Shown here: positions 8,693-17,574 of the stretch, piece by piece
Position numbering within the stretch: the first letter of the stretch is position 1
How the letters are laid out: each line of letters opens with the position of its first letter
Assembly: GCA_003523055.1 (NCBI GenBank)
Contig: DPHC01000020.1
Span: 14,698-66,616, forward strand
DNA length: 51,919 nt
Reading direction: 5' to 3'
Source: Dehalococcoidia bacterium
GTDB taxonomy: Bacteria; Chloroflexota; Dehalococcoidia; Lucifugimonadales; UBA3495
Made by a program: the position numbers and the translations under genes
Notes under the pieces: generated by a model
What the model was told of the DNA's origin: nothing
Seen by the model: the letters and a program-made list of their open reading frames with translations, nothing else
Databases searched by the model: none

Positions 8693-8749
8693 ATTTGAAC
8701 ATTTTATATATAATTGATGCCTGTTGTCTATAATAATCTAAGCTTTTAT

Positions 8750-8778
8750 TTGACATTAAATATGCCCTTTGCTAGCAT
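8750..8778 (+). promoter_or_regulatory. Sigma-70-type promoter of the thrC operon
   Basis: A perfect TTGACA is followed after 17 nt by TAGCAT (4 of 6 matches to TATAAT). It sits ~48 nt upstream of the threonine synthase start in the divergent intergenic space. Confidence 0.55.
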
Positions 8779-8825
8779 GATTTGCTGGTGCAGTATGTAA
8801 TGAATCAGATGTATGGAGAAATATA

Positions 8826-10106
8826 TTGGTTTTTATTAATGGTTTGAAATGCCGAGAATGTGGAAGAGATTACCCTGGAGAAGCGTTAAATGTGTGTGAA
8901 TTTTGCTTTGGTCCATTGGAAGTAGCTTATGATTATTCTACGATTAGAGAGGCAATTTCTAGAGATCAGATATCTAATGGCCCGCTTAGTATATGGAGAT
9001 ATAAACATTTACTTCCTGCGAGTGGCGAAAACCCAGTTGACATAACTACCGGAATGACTCCATTGATGAAAGCTGGTAATTTAGGTAAAGAACTAGGGTT
9101 GAACAATTTATATATAAAAAATGATAGTGTGAATCCGACATTCTCCTTTAAGGACAGGGTCGTTTCTGTGGCCTGTACTAAAGCCATTGAATTTGGTTAT
9201 GAAGTATTATCTTGTGCATCTACCGGTAACTTGGCGGCTAGTGTTGCGGCTCACGCTGCGAGAGCAGGTATCAAGTCAGTTGTATTCATTCCCGCGGACT
9301 TAGAAAAAGGAAAAGTTATAAACGCGTCTATATATGGTCCTACTATAATGGCGATTGACGGTAATTATGACGATGTGAACCGACTATGTAGTGAAATCGC
9401 TGATAATTATCCTTGGGCATTTGTTAATGTGAATATGAGGCCGTATTATGCTGAAGGTAGTAAAACACTTGGTTATGAAGTTGCTGAACAATTGGATTGG
9501 CAATTACCTGATCATGTTGTGGTGCCGGCTGCTTCGGGTGCTATGTTTACTAAAATTTGGAAAGGTTTTAATGAGTTAGCTTGCCTGGGATTGTTGGACG
9601 GCATAGAAGGTATGTCATTCGGTGATGACCAAAATTCAGCTCATCACCCGTCAGTAACTACTAAGATGCACATGGCGCAAGCGTTTGGTTGCTCACCTAT
9701 AGTTTCCGCTTGGGTTAATAATCAACAGCGTGTCATTCCCGTAAAGCCGAACACTATAGCTAAATCTTTAGCTATAGGTAATCCTGCTGATGGTATATAT
9801 GCTTTGAAAGTGATTAAAGAATCTAATGGCTCTGCTACTGCTACTCCCGAGAGTTCAGTTGCTGAAGGTATTGCATTGCTAGCAAGAACTGAAGGAATAT
9901 TTACTGAGACAGCAGGTGGGGTTTCGATAGCTGTACTCAAAACCTTAGCTGAATCAGGAGCTATTAAACCAGACGAACGAACAGTTGTTTATATAACAGG
10001 TAATGGATTAAAAACCCAAGAAGTAGTAGAAAGCTATGTGAATACTGTGCCTATTACAGCAACAATGGATTCTTTTGAATCTGCTTATAGTCAACTGCAG
10101 TCCTGA
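8826..10106 (+). CDS. thrC: Threonine synthase
   Basis: PLP beta-family enzyme that converts O-phosphohomoserine to threonine and phosphate. 426 residues from a TTG start with GGAGAA upstream. The N-terminal zinc-ribbon-like cysteines C9-x2-C12 and C24-x2-C27 are typical of this class. The PLP lysine is K109 in FSFKDRV, and SCASTGNLAASVAAHAARAG forms the phosphate loop region. Its stop overlaps the NIL-domain gene (TGATG), and a CysO-like sulfur carrier follows. That context leaves open a paralogous sulfhydrylase role (phosphohomoserine plus thiocarboxylate sulfur to homocysteine), but the sequence looks like ordinary threonine synthase. Confidence 0.9.
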   Translation: MVFINGLKCRECGRDYPGEALNVCEFCFGPLEVAYDYSTIREAISRDQISNGPLSIWRYKHLLPASGENPVDITTGMTPLMKAGNLGKELGLNNLYIKNDSVNPTFSFKDRVVSVACTKAIEFGYEVLSCASTGNLAASVAAHAARAGIKSVVFIPADLEKGKVINASIYGPTIMAIDGNYDDVNRLCSEIADNYPWAFVNVNMRPYYAEGSKTLGYEVAEQLDWQLPDHVVVPAASGAMFTKIWKGFNELACLGLLDGIEGMSFGDDQNSAHHPSVTTKMHMAQAFGCSPIVSAWVNNQQRVIPVKPNTIAKSLAIGNPADGIYALKVIKESNGSATATPESSVAEGIALLARTEGIFTETAGGVSIAVLKTLAESGAIKPDERTVVYITGNGLKTQEVVESYVNTVPITATMDSFESAYSQLQS

Positions 10107-10348
10107 TGCTTAGCAAGAGATACATATTTACATTCCCTCCACACATGATAACTCAATCTGTTATATATAAATTGGGAAAAGACTTCGACTTAGAAACCAA
10201 TATCAGAAGAGCAGATATTCGTGAAGACATGGGTTGGGTGATATTAGAACTTATTGGCACAGAAGAAGAAATAATTAAGGGTATAGACTGGGTAACATCT
10301 ACAGGAGTCCGTGTAGACTCAATTAATGGTGATCTGGTTCAAGGTTGA
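10106..10348 (+). CDS. NIL-domain protein
   Basis: 80-residue protein consisting of one NIL domain: YIFTFPPHMITQSVIYKLGKDFDLETNI, then VILELIGTEEEIIKGIDWVTSTGVRVDSI. NIL domains occur at the C-terminus of methionine ABC transporter ATPases and next to ferredoxins in sulfur amino-acid synthesis genes. Its start overlaps the thrC stop by 1-2 nt, and the sulfur carrier gene follows after 26 nt. The placement supports a role in sulfur amino-acid metabolism or as a small-molecule sensor. The direct ligand is unknown. Confidence 0.8.
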   Translation: MLSKRYIFTFPPHMITQSVIYKLGKDFDLETNIRRADIREDMGWVILELIGTEEEIIKGIDWVTSTGVRVDSINGDLVQG

Positions 10349-10374
10349 TTTAAATAATTTCCAAAGGAGATATT

Positions 10375-10656
10375 ATGAGTATTACAGTTAGAATTCCAAG
10401 CCCACTCCGCAGATTGACTGAGGGGAAAGATGTTGTTGACGCTGATGGCGGGACAATCAAGGATGTTATTGAAAATCTTGAATTGAATTTTAATGGGTTT
10501 AAAGAGCGATTGATAGATGAAAATGGGGAAATGAGATATTTCGTTAACGTGTATTTGAATGGTGAAGATGTTAGATTTCTTGATGGAATATTAACGAAAA
10601 CTAACAAAGGCGATGAAATTAGTATTGTCCCTGCTGTGGCTGGTGGTAAAATCTAG
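10375..10656 (+). CDS. MoaD/ThiS-family sulfur carrier, CysO-like
   Basis: 93-residue ubiquitin-fold protein closely resembling CysO of actinobacteria: MSITVRIPSPLRRLTEG opening, EMRYFVNVYLNGEDVRFLDG in the middle, and GDEISIVPAVAGG at the end. Carriers of this family are adenylated and thiocarboxylated on a C-terminal GG. Here two residues, K92-I93, follow G90-G91, so the active terminus would need trimming or the last codons would need another explanation. It has a good AAGGAG ribosome site. Operon with thrC and NIL. Its last 4 bases overlap the convergent tgt gene. Confidence 0.85.
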   Translation: MSITVRIPSPLRRLTEGKDVVDADGGTIKDVIENLELNFNGFKERLIDENGEMRYFVNVYLNGEDVRFLDGILTKTNKGDEISIVPAVAGGKI

Positions 10657-11804
10657 TTAAGGTTGATGGTGGCATTGTTTTTCACGTTATTTGCCGTTCG
10701 GTAATTTCCCCAGAACTCCTTACGAAATTCTAAAAACGTTGAGTCAATGATTGATGCCCTAATGGAACACATCAAGTTTGATAGATATCTTAGATTGTGC
10801 ATGCTAGCCAGTCTAAGCCCAAGCAGTTCTTTTGCTTTAAATAAGTGATGTATATAAGCTGCCGAAAAATTAGTACATGCATAGCAATCACAACTTTCTA
10901 ATAGTGGAGATTCTTGAGTTTTGTATTGCTGATTGGTGATGTTTATTCGACCAGTGTCCGTATATAATGACCCATTACGTGCTACTCGGGTAGGCATGAT
11001 GCAGTCAAACATATCTATACCTGCATATACTCCTTCAACTAAATCTTCAGGGGATCCAACTCCCATTAAATATCTAGGCTTATTTTCCGGCAAGCTTTGT
11101 GTGCAAAATTTGACGGTATCATACATTTCTGATTTTGTTTCTCCAACTGCTAACCCTCCAATTGCGTAGCCTTCGAATTCCTGTTTAATCATAAATTCGA
11201 GTGAAATATCTCGCAACTTCCTATTAGTTCCTCCCTGAATAATGCCAAACAGTGTTTGGCGAGTAATGTTCCCTTTTTGTTCAAAAGTGTCTTTGCATTG
11301 TAGGGCCCATTTATGTGTACGGTTCATTGCCAATGTTACTTCAGTTTCTGGTGCACCGAAAGCTATGCAATGGTCAAAACACATTATTATGTCTGCTCCT
11401 ATACCTATTTGGTTGAGAGTAGCTTGTTCAGGGGTCATAAAGTGCTCTGTGCCATCATTTATAGACTTAAACAAAACTCCTGAGTCAGATATTTTGTTGT
11501 TACTGCTGAGACTAAAAGCTTGGAATCCTCCACTGTCTGTAAGGATTGGCATATCCCATCCCATAAAATTGTGGATTCCTCCGAATGTTTCAATTAATTC
11601 AATACCTGGTTGTAAGTACAAATGATATGCATTGCTTAATATAATTGAAGCACCAATTTCTTTTATTTCTGTTGGTGTTAGAGATTTTACTGTTGCTTGA
11701 GTACCCACAGGCATGAAGATGGGCGTTGTTACGCTACCATGGGCCGTGGTAAACTCACCTGCACGTGCATGACCAAGCTTTGAATGTATGCTGAATGTAA
11801 ACAT
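10653..11804 (-). CDS. tgt: Queuine tRNA-ribosyltransferase (tRNA-guanine transglycosylase)
   Basis: Exchanges G34 of His/Asn/Asp/Tyr tRNAs for preQ1. 383 residues, normal length. Motifs are NAYHLYLQPG (around 57-66), DSGGFQAFSL with the catalytic Asp region (around 88-97), GGLAVGE (around 213-219), and the zinc site in CDCYACTNFSAAYIHHLF (around 306-323). No other queuosine genes lie in the window. The 3' end overlaps the end of the sulfur carrier gene on the opposite strand. Confidence 0.97.
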   Translation of the reverse strand: MFTFSIHSKLGHARAGEFTTAHGSVTTPIFMPVGTQATVKSLTPTEIKEIGASIILSNAYHLYLQPGIELIETFGGIHNFMGWDMPILTDSGGFQAFSLSSNNKISDSGVLFKSINDGTEHFMTPEQATLNQIGIGADIIMCFDHCIAFGAPETEVTLAMNRTHKWALQCKDTFEQKGNITRQTLFGIIQGGTNRKLRDISLEFMIKQEFEGYAIGGLAVGETKSEMYDTVKFCTQSLPENKPRYLMGVGSPEDLVEGVYAGIDMFDCIMPTRVARNGSLYTDTGRINITNQQYKTQESPLLESCDCYACTNFSAAYIHHLFKAKELLGLRLASMHNLRYLSNLMCSIRASIIDSTFLEFRKEFWGNYRTANNVKNNATINLN

Positions 11805-11850
11805 ATGTTAATTAATTTAACCTTATCAGTTCTGGGGTATTAAATATATA

Positions 11851-12000
11851 ATGATTCAAATGATTTTGACCTTTATCGAGAATTTACCTGATCAGAACAG
11901 ATTTTTGTGGGCTCTATTTGTTATGTCGATGGTTATGATTATTTCTGTTGGATTATGGACCAGCTGGCGATTGTTAAATAAAATGCTTCGTAAAGGCTAG
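11851..12000 (+). CDS. Small single-span membrane protein (49 aa)
   Basis: Short frame from ATG 11851 to TAG 11998-12000. It encodes an amphipathic N-terminus (MIQMILTFIENLPDQNR), one clear hydrophobic span (FLWALFVMSMVMIISVGLW) and a basic C-terminus (RLLNKMLRKG), a positive-inside pattern. It ends 9 nt before the TauE/SafE permease gene on the same strand, so it could be cotranscribed as a small accessory subunit. There is no strong ribosome site upstream, which lowers confidence. I do not recognise the family. Confidence 0.5.
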   Translation: MIQMILTFIENLPDQNRFLWALFVMSMVMIISVGLWTSWRLLNKMLRKG

Positions 12001-12009
12001 TAAAGTATT

Positions 12010-13065
12010 ATGCTATTTCCAAATGCTGAAATAATAATCAATCCCTTTGTCTTAGTATTGCTTGGTCTTTTAGTAGGTACGCTGAGCGGGTTTTTTGGAA
12101 TCGGAGGTGGATTTCTCATTACTGGCAGTTTACTTGTTTTGGGAGTGCCTCCATTATTCGCGGTGGGTACGGGAATAACCTTAGTTATGGGGACATCCAT
12201 AATCAGCACGTTAAAACATCGTGAATTAGGTAACGTAGACATAAAATTTGGAATTTGCTTGATTTCAGGCACTATGCCAGCTATTTTTATTGCTGAAAGA
12301 TTAAATCAGTTTTTAGCAGTAAATGATTTGTCTGCTCCAGTGATAAAAGGGTTATATGTCATTTTACTGAGTAGCGTAGGCATGTTTATCATTTATGATT
12401 CTTTGAAATCATATAGAAAGGCCAAGAATGATAATGTATCCGAAACAACCAAACCTTCATCTAAATTCTTGAGAGAACTTCGAATTGGTCCAGAATTTAT
12501 TTATATACCTTTTTTAGGAAAAAAATCGACCTATTTAAATTTCCCTGTAGCTCAAATAGAATCCATGTCTATACTAGTTATTGTCATGATTGGTTTCATA
12601 ATTGGATTTATCGCGGGCCTTCTAGGAGCCGGTGGTGGCTTTATATTAATGCCGGTATTAATATATTTTATCGGAATACCCACTACTGTTGCGATTGGTA
12701 CTGATTTGATGCAAGTGATAGTTACAGGATCGTTGGGAACATTTTTATATGCATTATCTGATAACGTAGATATTGTAATGGCGAGTTTAATGTTAGTTCC
12801 AGCATTTTTCTTATCCCAAGTAGGTGCACTGGCTACCAAATATGTAAGACCGGACAAAATTAGAATCATATATGGATTATTACTAACCTTTGGAGGTTTG
12901 TCAGTAGGTTTGGAATATGCATCATCTTTTATGGGGAATCCACTATTTATACGGCAATTAGCTATATACATTTTATTGGGTAGCGCTAGCTGCATATCCC
13001 TTTGGATATTAGGCTTATTTTTCAAAGGCTACATCAATAGTAATAATAAGATATCAGTGGATTAA
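12010..13065 (+). CDS. TauE/SafE-family sulfite/organosulfonate exporter-like permease
   Basis: 351-residue membrane protein with the two-fold repeat of the TauE/SafE (formerly DUF81) family. Each half begins with a glycine-rich motif: GTLSGFFGIGGGFLITG near residue 22 and GFIAGLLGAGGGFILMPVL near residue 200. About 8-9 hydrophobic spans are visible, with a polar loop around residues 135-165. Members export sulfite, sulfoacetate or other anions; the substrate cannot be decided here. The C-terminus overlaps the convergent aroB end by 12 nt. Confidence 0.9.
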   Translation: MLFPNAEIIINPFVLVLLGLLVGTLSGFFGIGGGFLITGSLLVLGVPPLFAVGTGITLVMGTSIISTLKHRELGNVDIKFGICLISGTMPAIFIAERLNQFLAVNDLSAPVIKGLYVILLSSVGMFIIYDSLKSYRKAKNDNVSETTKPSSKFLRELRIGPEFIYIPFLGKKSTYLNFPVAQIESMSILVIVMIGFIIGFIAGLLGAGGGFILMPVLIYFIGIPTTVAIGTDLMQVIVTGSLGTFLYALSDNVDIVMASLMLVPAFFLSQVGALATKYVRPDKIRIIYGLLLTFGGLSVGLEYASSFMGNPLFIRQLAIYILLGSASCISLWILGLFFKGYINSNNKISVD

Positions 13066-14154
13066 TTCTCTAATTACTTCTTCCACAATATTAGGGTCCA
13101 CGTCTGTTCTTACGATGGCTTTACCAATCTTATCTAACAAAACCCATTGATTCTTACCAGATAAAGTTTTTTTGTCTAAAGACATTGCCGATTTGAATTT
13201 ATCTAAATTAATGTTGTCTGCTCGCACAGGTAAATCATATTGTTGAAGAATATCTAGATGGAGTTGCACTAATTGGCCGTCGATAAGGCCCATTTTTTCT
13301 GCTATTCTGGATGCTGCGATCATACCAACTGATACACCTTCTCCATGCATAAATCTGCCATATTCAGTTGAGGCTTCTAAGGCGTGGCCTATTGTATGGC
13401 CGTAATTTAATAATATACGCAGCCCCAGCGTTTCTTTTTCATCTTGACTAACTATATTCGCTTTAATTGCCATGCTAGTGCTGATGACATCAGTGGAGAT
13501 CTCTGGATCTAGACTCATTAATTGCGAGGAGTTATTTGCAAACACATCTACCAAACTGTGATCTAATATAAAACCGTGTTTAATAGCTTCAGCCCAACCT
13601 TCTGATAATTCACGTTTTCCTAGCGACTGCAGAGTTGATACATCTGCTATGACCGCTTGTGGCTGATAGAAAGATCCAACTAGATTTTTGCCTTGAGGTA
13701 AGTTTATTGCGACTTTGCCTCCAATTGAAGCATCTACCATTGAGGCCATACTTGTAGGAACTTGTATGAATGGTATTCCTCTGAGAAAAGTAGAGGCTAC
13801 ATAGCCTGCTAAATCCCCAACCACACCTCCGCCTACAGCAACTATCATGTGTTTTCGTTCGGCCTTTCGGGCTACCAACCATTCGTAAATAGCGCTCGCT
13901 GAAGTTTGGTTCTTACTTTGCTCACCGGCAGGAAAAACAAAGCAATGAGTTTTCAACCCAGCTTTCTGTAAAGACCATTGTACTTGCCTGCCATAAGGGT
14001 TCATTACATTACTATCAGTAATTATATACACTGGCCCCGTATTGCCTAATTCAAGTATGCTTTGCCCTAAATTTTCAATAATACCCCAGCCTACTTTTAC
14101 TGGGTATGTGCCTGTAGTGTGGTTTACGGTTGCAGCTAAAGTTGAAGTGGGCAT
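13054..14154 (-). CDS. aroB: 3-dehydroquinate synthase
   Basis: Second step of the shikimate pathway: converts DAHP to 3-dehydroquinate, using NAD+ and a divalent metal. 366 residues. Typical sequence includes AGEQSKNQTSA, VGGGVVGDLAGYVASTFLRGIPFIQVPTSMASMVDASIGGKVAIN (about 107-151), and the metal histidines in NYGHTIGHALE and HGEGVSVGM. It lies 12 nt downstream of aroK on the same strand, forming an aroK-aroB pair as in many bacteria. Confidence 0.98.
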   Translation of the reverse strand: MPTSTLAATVNHTTGTYPVKVGWGIIENLGQSILELGNTGPVYIITDSNVMNPYGRQVQWSLQKAGLKTHCFVFPAGEQSKNQTSASAIYEWLVARKAERKHMIVAVGGGVVGDLAGYVASTFLRGIPFIQVPTSMASMVDASIGGKVAINLPQGKNLVGSFYQPQAVIADVSTLQSLGKRELSEGWAEAIKHGFILDHSLVDVFANNSSQLMSLDPEISTDVISTSMAIKANIVSQDEKETLGLRILLNYGHTIGHALEASTEYGRFMHGEGVSVGMIAASRIAEKMGLIDGQLVQLHLDILQQYDLPVRADNINLDKFKSAMSLDKKTLSGKNQWVLLDKIGKAIVRTDVDPNIVEEVIRELIH

Positions 14155-14166
14155 ATTTTTTACCTT

Positions 14167-14691
14167 TTATTTCATTTTTGTGAGTATGATGTCTGATATT
14201 TCGACCGGAGATAGGTTATCTGTTTCTACATTTATATGAGCTTCATTATAAATTTTCTGGCGTTCGGATAACAGGGTACTTATATTGTCTTTTAAATTTC
14301 CTGTGGTAAGTAAAGGTCGGATCGTACCGGTATCGGATTCTATCCTGCTAATAATAGATTGTTCACTGGCCTTGAGCCATATGACAGTACCTGAATTTAG
14401 CATGGTAGTTCTGCTTTGTTGATCTAAAAAAGCACCACCGCCAGTACCTACAACTTGGTTCATACGTTTACAAACTTTAGTTATTATTTTTTGTTCTTCC
14501 ATTCTGAATTCTTCTTCATTATGGGCCGTAAAATATTCGGATATACTCATTCCAAATAACTCAGTTAACTGAAAATCTGTGTCAATGAAGTCCATATTTG
14601 TTTTTATAGATAATTCTAATCCCACGCTTGTCTTGCCAGAACCCATAAATCCTACAAGTATTATATTAGAATGTTTACCTAATAAACTCAT
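14167..14691 (-). CDS. aroK: Shikimate kinase
   Basis: Phosphorylates shikimate with ATP. 174 residues with Walker A GFMGSGKT (about 14-21), the shikimate-binding DTDFQLTE and GGGAFLD segments (about 37-44 and 81-87), and an LID region with RPLL near 123-126. Located between the double-VOC gene (7 nt upstream) and aroB (12 nt downstream), so likely one transcript. Confidence 0.96.
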   Translation of the reverse strand: MSLLGKHSNIILVGFMGSGKTSVGLELSIKTNMDFIDTDFQLTELFGMSISEYFTAHNEEEFRMEEQKIITKVCKRMNQVVGTGGGAFLDQQSRTTMLNSGTVIWLKASEQSIISRIESDTGTIRPLLTTGNLKDNISTLLSERQKIYNEAHINVETDNLSPVEISDIILTKMK

Positions 14692-14697
14692 AGATAA

Positions 14698-15519
14698 TCA
14701 TTCCAATGGTAGTTGTGTTAAATGTATTCCCGTCCCGAGGCTACTTTCTTTATTGAAATACAATAATTGTTGACCAATTCGATTTGTCATTGGTTGTTCC
14801 GCTACGAAAGCAACTCCGTGAGTCTGGCAGGTTCCGATTTCTTTTTGGATATCATCTACTACTAATCCTATGTGGTCCAAAATTATCGTCTCTCCTTTGA
14901 GTAAATTTAGGTCGTCTGTCTCGATTAATTCAGCTTGTACGTTCCCAAAGTTCACATATGCATTGCGAGCCCCTCTTCTAGAAGCTCCAATACCTCCAAT
15001 TGTTACGGCATCAAATTTTTCTTCGTACCAAGCAACAGCTTCACTGACGTCTTTAACTAAATATCCTGCATGGACTATATCTATTACTGGTAATCCACTA
15101 CCATAACCAGCGGTATTAGGAGATGCGGGCAACTCAGTTAAATGCAAATTACAATTATTGGTAGTAGTGCTGTCAAAATATAAAACTTTTTGACCCAATA
15201 TGTTTACATTTGGAGTATCTGAAACGAATTTAAATCCCTTTTTAGAAAGATGTAACACAGCCTCCGATATGTCTGGCACTAAATATCCTACGTGATGCAT
15301 GACCATTTCTCCGTCAGGAATAAATGACGTATCTGCTGGCTGAATTAATTCTATTTCTATTTGTCCGAAGTGCACAAATCCGTTACGCCCACCATTGGGA
15401 GAGGTCCTGCCTGGCACAAACTCTCCCCCGAATATATGCAAGAACCACTCTTGTGCTTTATCCAAATTTGCCACTTGATAACCCAGGTGCTGAATTTTGC
15501 TAAACATATTTCTAGTCAC
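14698..15519 (-). CDS. Protein with two VOC (glyoxalase/bleomycin-resistance) domains
   Basis: 273 residues made of two VOC modules. The first is about residues 6-130 (KIQHLGYQVANLDKAQEWFLHIFGGEFV), the second about 145-270 (DIVHAGYLVKDVSEAVAWYEEKFDAVTIGG). Both have the HxGYxVxD start and the metal-type E in IEIELIQP/VQAELIET. Tandem VOC proteins include dioxygenases, isomerases and 4-hydroxyphenylpyruvate-type enzymes. The repeated HLTEL and HLTQL ends match VOC strand 8. Immediately upstream of aroK, which may hint at aromatic metabolism, but the reaction is unknown. Confidence 0.88.
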   Translation of the reverse strand: MTRNMFSKIQHLGYQVANLDKAQEWFLHIFGGEFVPGRTSPNGGRNGFVHFGQIEIELIQPADTSFIPDGEMVMHHVGYLVPDISEAVLHLSKKGFKFVSDTPNVNILGQKVLYFDSTTTNNCNLHLTELPASPNTAGYGSGLPVIDIVHAGYLVKDVSEAVAWYEEKFDAVTIGGIGASRRGARNAYVNFGNVQAELIETDDLNLLKGETIILDHIGLVVDDIQKEIGTCQTHGVAFVAEQPMTNRIGQQLLYFNKESSLGTGIHLTQLPLE

Positions 15520-15812
15520 TCCTATTTTTAATTACGGTAATATTTAGAAAGGCAGAGTTTCATTAATGTTCTTTTTTACTAATTAAGTATTTATAAATGA
15601 TATTCTGCAATTTTGTATTTGTCTATCGTGAAATATTGTAGGGATTTGAGTTAATAGTTTACGACTTCATGCACGAGATTCGAATTTTAATTATGACTGT
15701 AAATTTGTATATGAATTAGGTATAATTGATATGTTTTATAAATAGAGAAATTATAACCGGGATGTATGACAACTAGATTAGTAATTCATAATATCCTGAA
15801 TTAGGATGTGAA

Positions 15813-16853
15813 ATGGATTCAATGGATAGAAAGCTGCTCAATGAAATTCAAACAGAGTTTCCCTTGGTAGATACCCCGTTTATAACTCTTGGAGAATCTC
15901 TGGGTATAGAAGAATCAGAGGTTATTACCCGATTGTTAGAATTGAAACGGACAAATGTGGTGAGGCAAATAGGAGCAATATTCGACACCCGTAAACTTGG
16001 TTACAAAACGACACTAGTTGCATTTGCTTTTCCAGAAGACCAACTCCATGATGGAGCCATGTATATAAACGAGCATCCTGGTGTTAGCCATAATTACGCT
16101 AGAGAGGGTTCTTATTATAATTTGTGGTTTACAATCGCAGTTCCTCCAAGCCATGACTTAGAAGAAACTATTAGTGTTATGTATGAAAATACTGGCGCAA
16201 CAGAGTGTCGTATCATGCCTACAATTAAATTCTTTAAAATAGGCGTAAACTTTGACATGGTAAATCAGAAGGGTTTATCGCATAACTATAGTCCAGATGG
16301 GTTTAATAAAACAGAATCATTGAATAACTGGAATCAAGCTCAAGTGGTTACTCCTGAGGAACAGGCAGTGATTAGAGAATTACAAGAAGACATAGAAATT
16401 ATATCTCGGCCATTTGACAAAATGGCAGATAATTTGAATATAACCACAGAGCAACTTTATAAAAAATGTTATGAATTTAAAGAAAGAACACTGATGAGAA
16501 GATTCAGTGCAGTCCTACACCACAGACGCTCAGGATTTATGGCAAATGCAATGGTTGTATGGGAAGTTGATGAATCTGATGCTGAGACAATAGGAATGAA
16601 AATGGCAGAACATCCGGCTGTAACTCATTGTTATCAGAGACCCACATTCCCGGACTGGCCTTATACTCATTTCACTATGATTCATGCGACTACAAAAGAA
16701 GAATGTCATGATATAGCGGATCAAATTCAAGAGCAATCCGGAATTTCCAACAGATTAATGCTATATAGCACCAGAGAATATAAAAAAACTAGAGTACGAT
16801 ACTTTGTTGATGATTATGACAGATACAGACAAGAACCTAATGTGGCAAACTAA
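15813..16853 (+). CDS. Siroheme decarboxylase, AhbA-AhbB fusion
   Basis: 346 residues containing two Lrp/AsnC-like halves. Each has a winged-helix part and an RAM-like part: residues 1-145 (MDRKLLNEIQTEFPLV, VRQIGAIFDTRKLGYKTTLVAF) and residues 180-340 (LQEDIEIISRPFDKMADNL, MRRFSAVLHHRRSGFMANAMVVW). The VRQIGAIF and MRRFSAVLHHR segments are typical of AhbA/AhbB, which decarboxylate siroheme to 12,18-didecarboxysiroheme in the alternative heme (or heme d1) route. First gene of the tetrapyrrole operon, 17 nt before the siroheme-synthase component. In other organisms the two halves are usually separate genes. It is not a transcription regulator despite the fold. Confidence 0.88.
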   Translation: MDSMDRKLLNEIQTEFPLVDTPFITLGESLGIEESEVITRLLELKRTNVVRQIGAIFDTRKLGYKTTLVAFAFPEDQLHDGAMYINEHPGVSHNYAREGSYYNLWFTIAVPPSHDLEETISVMYENTGATECRIMPTIKFFKIGVNFDMVNQKGLSHNYSPDGFNKTESLNNWNQAQVVTPEEQAVIRELQEDIEIISRPFDKMADNLNITTEQLYKKCYEFKERTLMRRFSAVLHHRRSGFMANAMVVWEVDESDAETIGMKMAEHPAVTHCYQRPTFPDWPYTHFTMIHATTKEECHDIADQIQEQSGISNRLMLYSTREYKKTRVRYFVDDYDRYRQEPNVAN

Positions 16854-16870
16854 AAATTATAAGGAGAGAC

Positions 16871-17569
16871 ATGGATTCATATTACCCAGTATATTTAAAT
16901 TTGAAAGGTAAAAAAGTTTTAATAATCGGCGGTGGGGAAATCGCTGCCGGTAAAGTTCCAGCATTGCAAGAATCTGAAGCCACTATAGAGATTATCAGCC
17001 CTATAGTGACAGATGCTATCAAAGAATACGCAGCCTCTGGAGCGGTGAAATGGACAGAAAGAGAATATATAAAAGGAGATTTAGATGGAGTGTTTGTTTG
17101 CATCGCTGCTACAAACGTACGTAAAGTGAATCAAATGATATTTGATGAAGCTGATGAGAAAGCAGTTTTGTTAAATGTTGTAGATGACACACCGTTTTGC
17201 TCTTTTATAGCTCCAGCAATTGTAAAAAAAGGCCCAGTAACTTTAGCAATTTCCACAGGTGGAGTTAGCCCCGCGTTGGCAAGAAAATTTAGAGAATCAT
17301 TGACTGTTGATCCAGTTTTAGACTGGTCAAATTTATCAGAAGTATTATCAAAAGCTAGAAATGAAGTCAAAAGAGAAGATGTATATGTTGAACCCCAGCG
17401 ATGGCAATGTTGTATCGACGAAGATTTAATGACTTTATATAAAGAAAAAGGCAATGAAGAAGCTTTAGACTTTCTATTAGGAAAATTGATTAGATATAGT
17501 GATTCTAGGATGTGCCCTAGTATGGGAGAATGTGTACCAGGTGGTTGTTCAGTAAGAAGAAAGGAGTAA
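16871..17569 (+). CDS. Precorrin-2 dehydrogenase/sirohydrochlorin ferrochelatase-type protein (CysG N-domain/Met8-like)
   Basis: NAD-dependent enzyme that oxidises precorrin-2 to sirohydrochlorin, in some members also inserting iron. 232 residues: Rossmann start YPVYLNLKGKKVLIIGGGEIAAGK, DGVFVCIAATN, and NVVDDTPFCSFIAPAIVKKGPVTLAISTGGVSPALARKFRE typical of Met8/CysG-N. Odd feature: a cysteine-rich tail with C215, C221 and C226 (plus a CC pair near 178), not usual in the family; it might hold metal. Located between AhbAB and hemA with an AGGAG ribosome site. Confidence 0.93.
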   Translation: MDSYYPVYLNLKGKKVLIIGGGEIAAGKVPALQESEATIEIISPIVTDAIKEYAASGAVKWTEREYIKGDLDGVFVCIAATNVRKVNQMIFDEADEKAVLLNVVDDTPFCSFIAPAIVKKGPVTLAISTGGVSPALARKFRESLTVDPVLDWSNLSEVLSKARNEVKREDVYVEPQRWQCCIDEDLMTLYKEKGNEEALDFLLGKLIRYSDSRMCPSMGECVPGGCSVRRKE

Positions 17570-17574
17570 ATTGA

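Noticed and set aside
15520..15812. Promoter or small RNA in the 293-nt gap before the hem operon
   Set aside because: A TATAAT-like element near 15720 has no properly spaced -35 and no stable structure is evident; nothing else could be supported.
15813..16853. Lrp/AsnC transcription regulator
   Set aside because: The two-half layout, AhbA/AhbB-type motifs and first position in a siroheme/heme operon point to siroheme decarboxylase.
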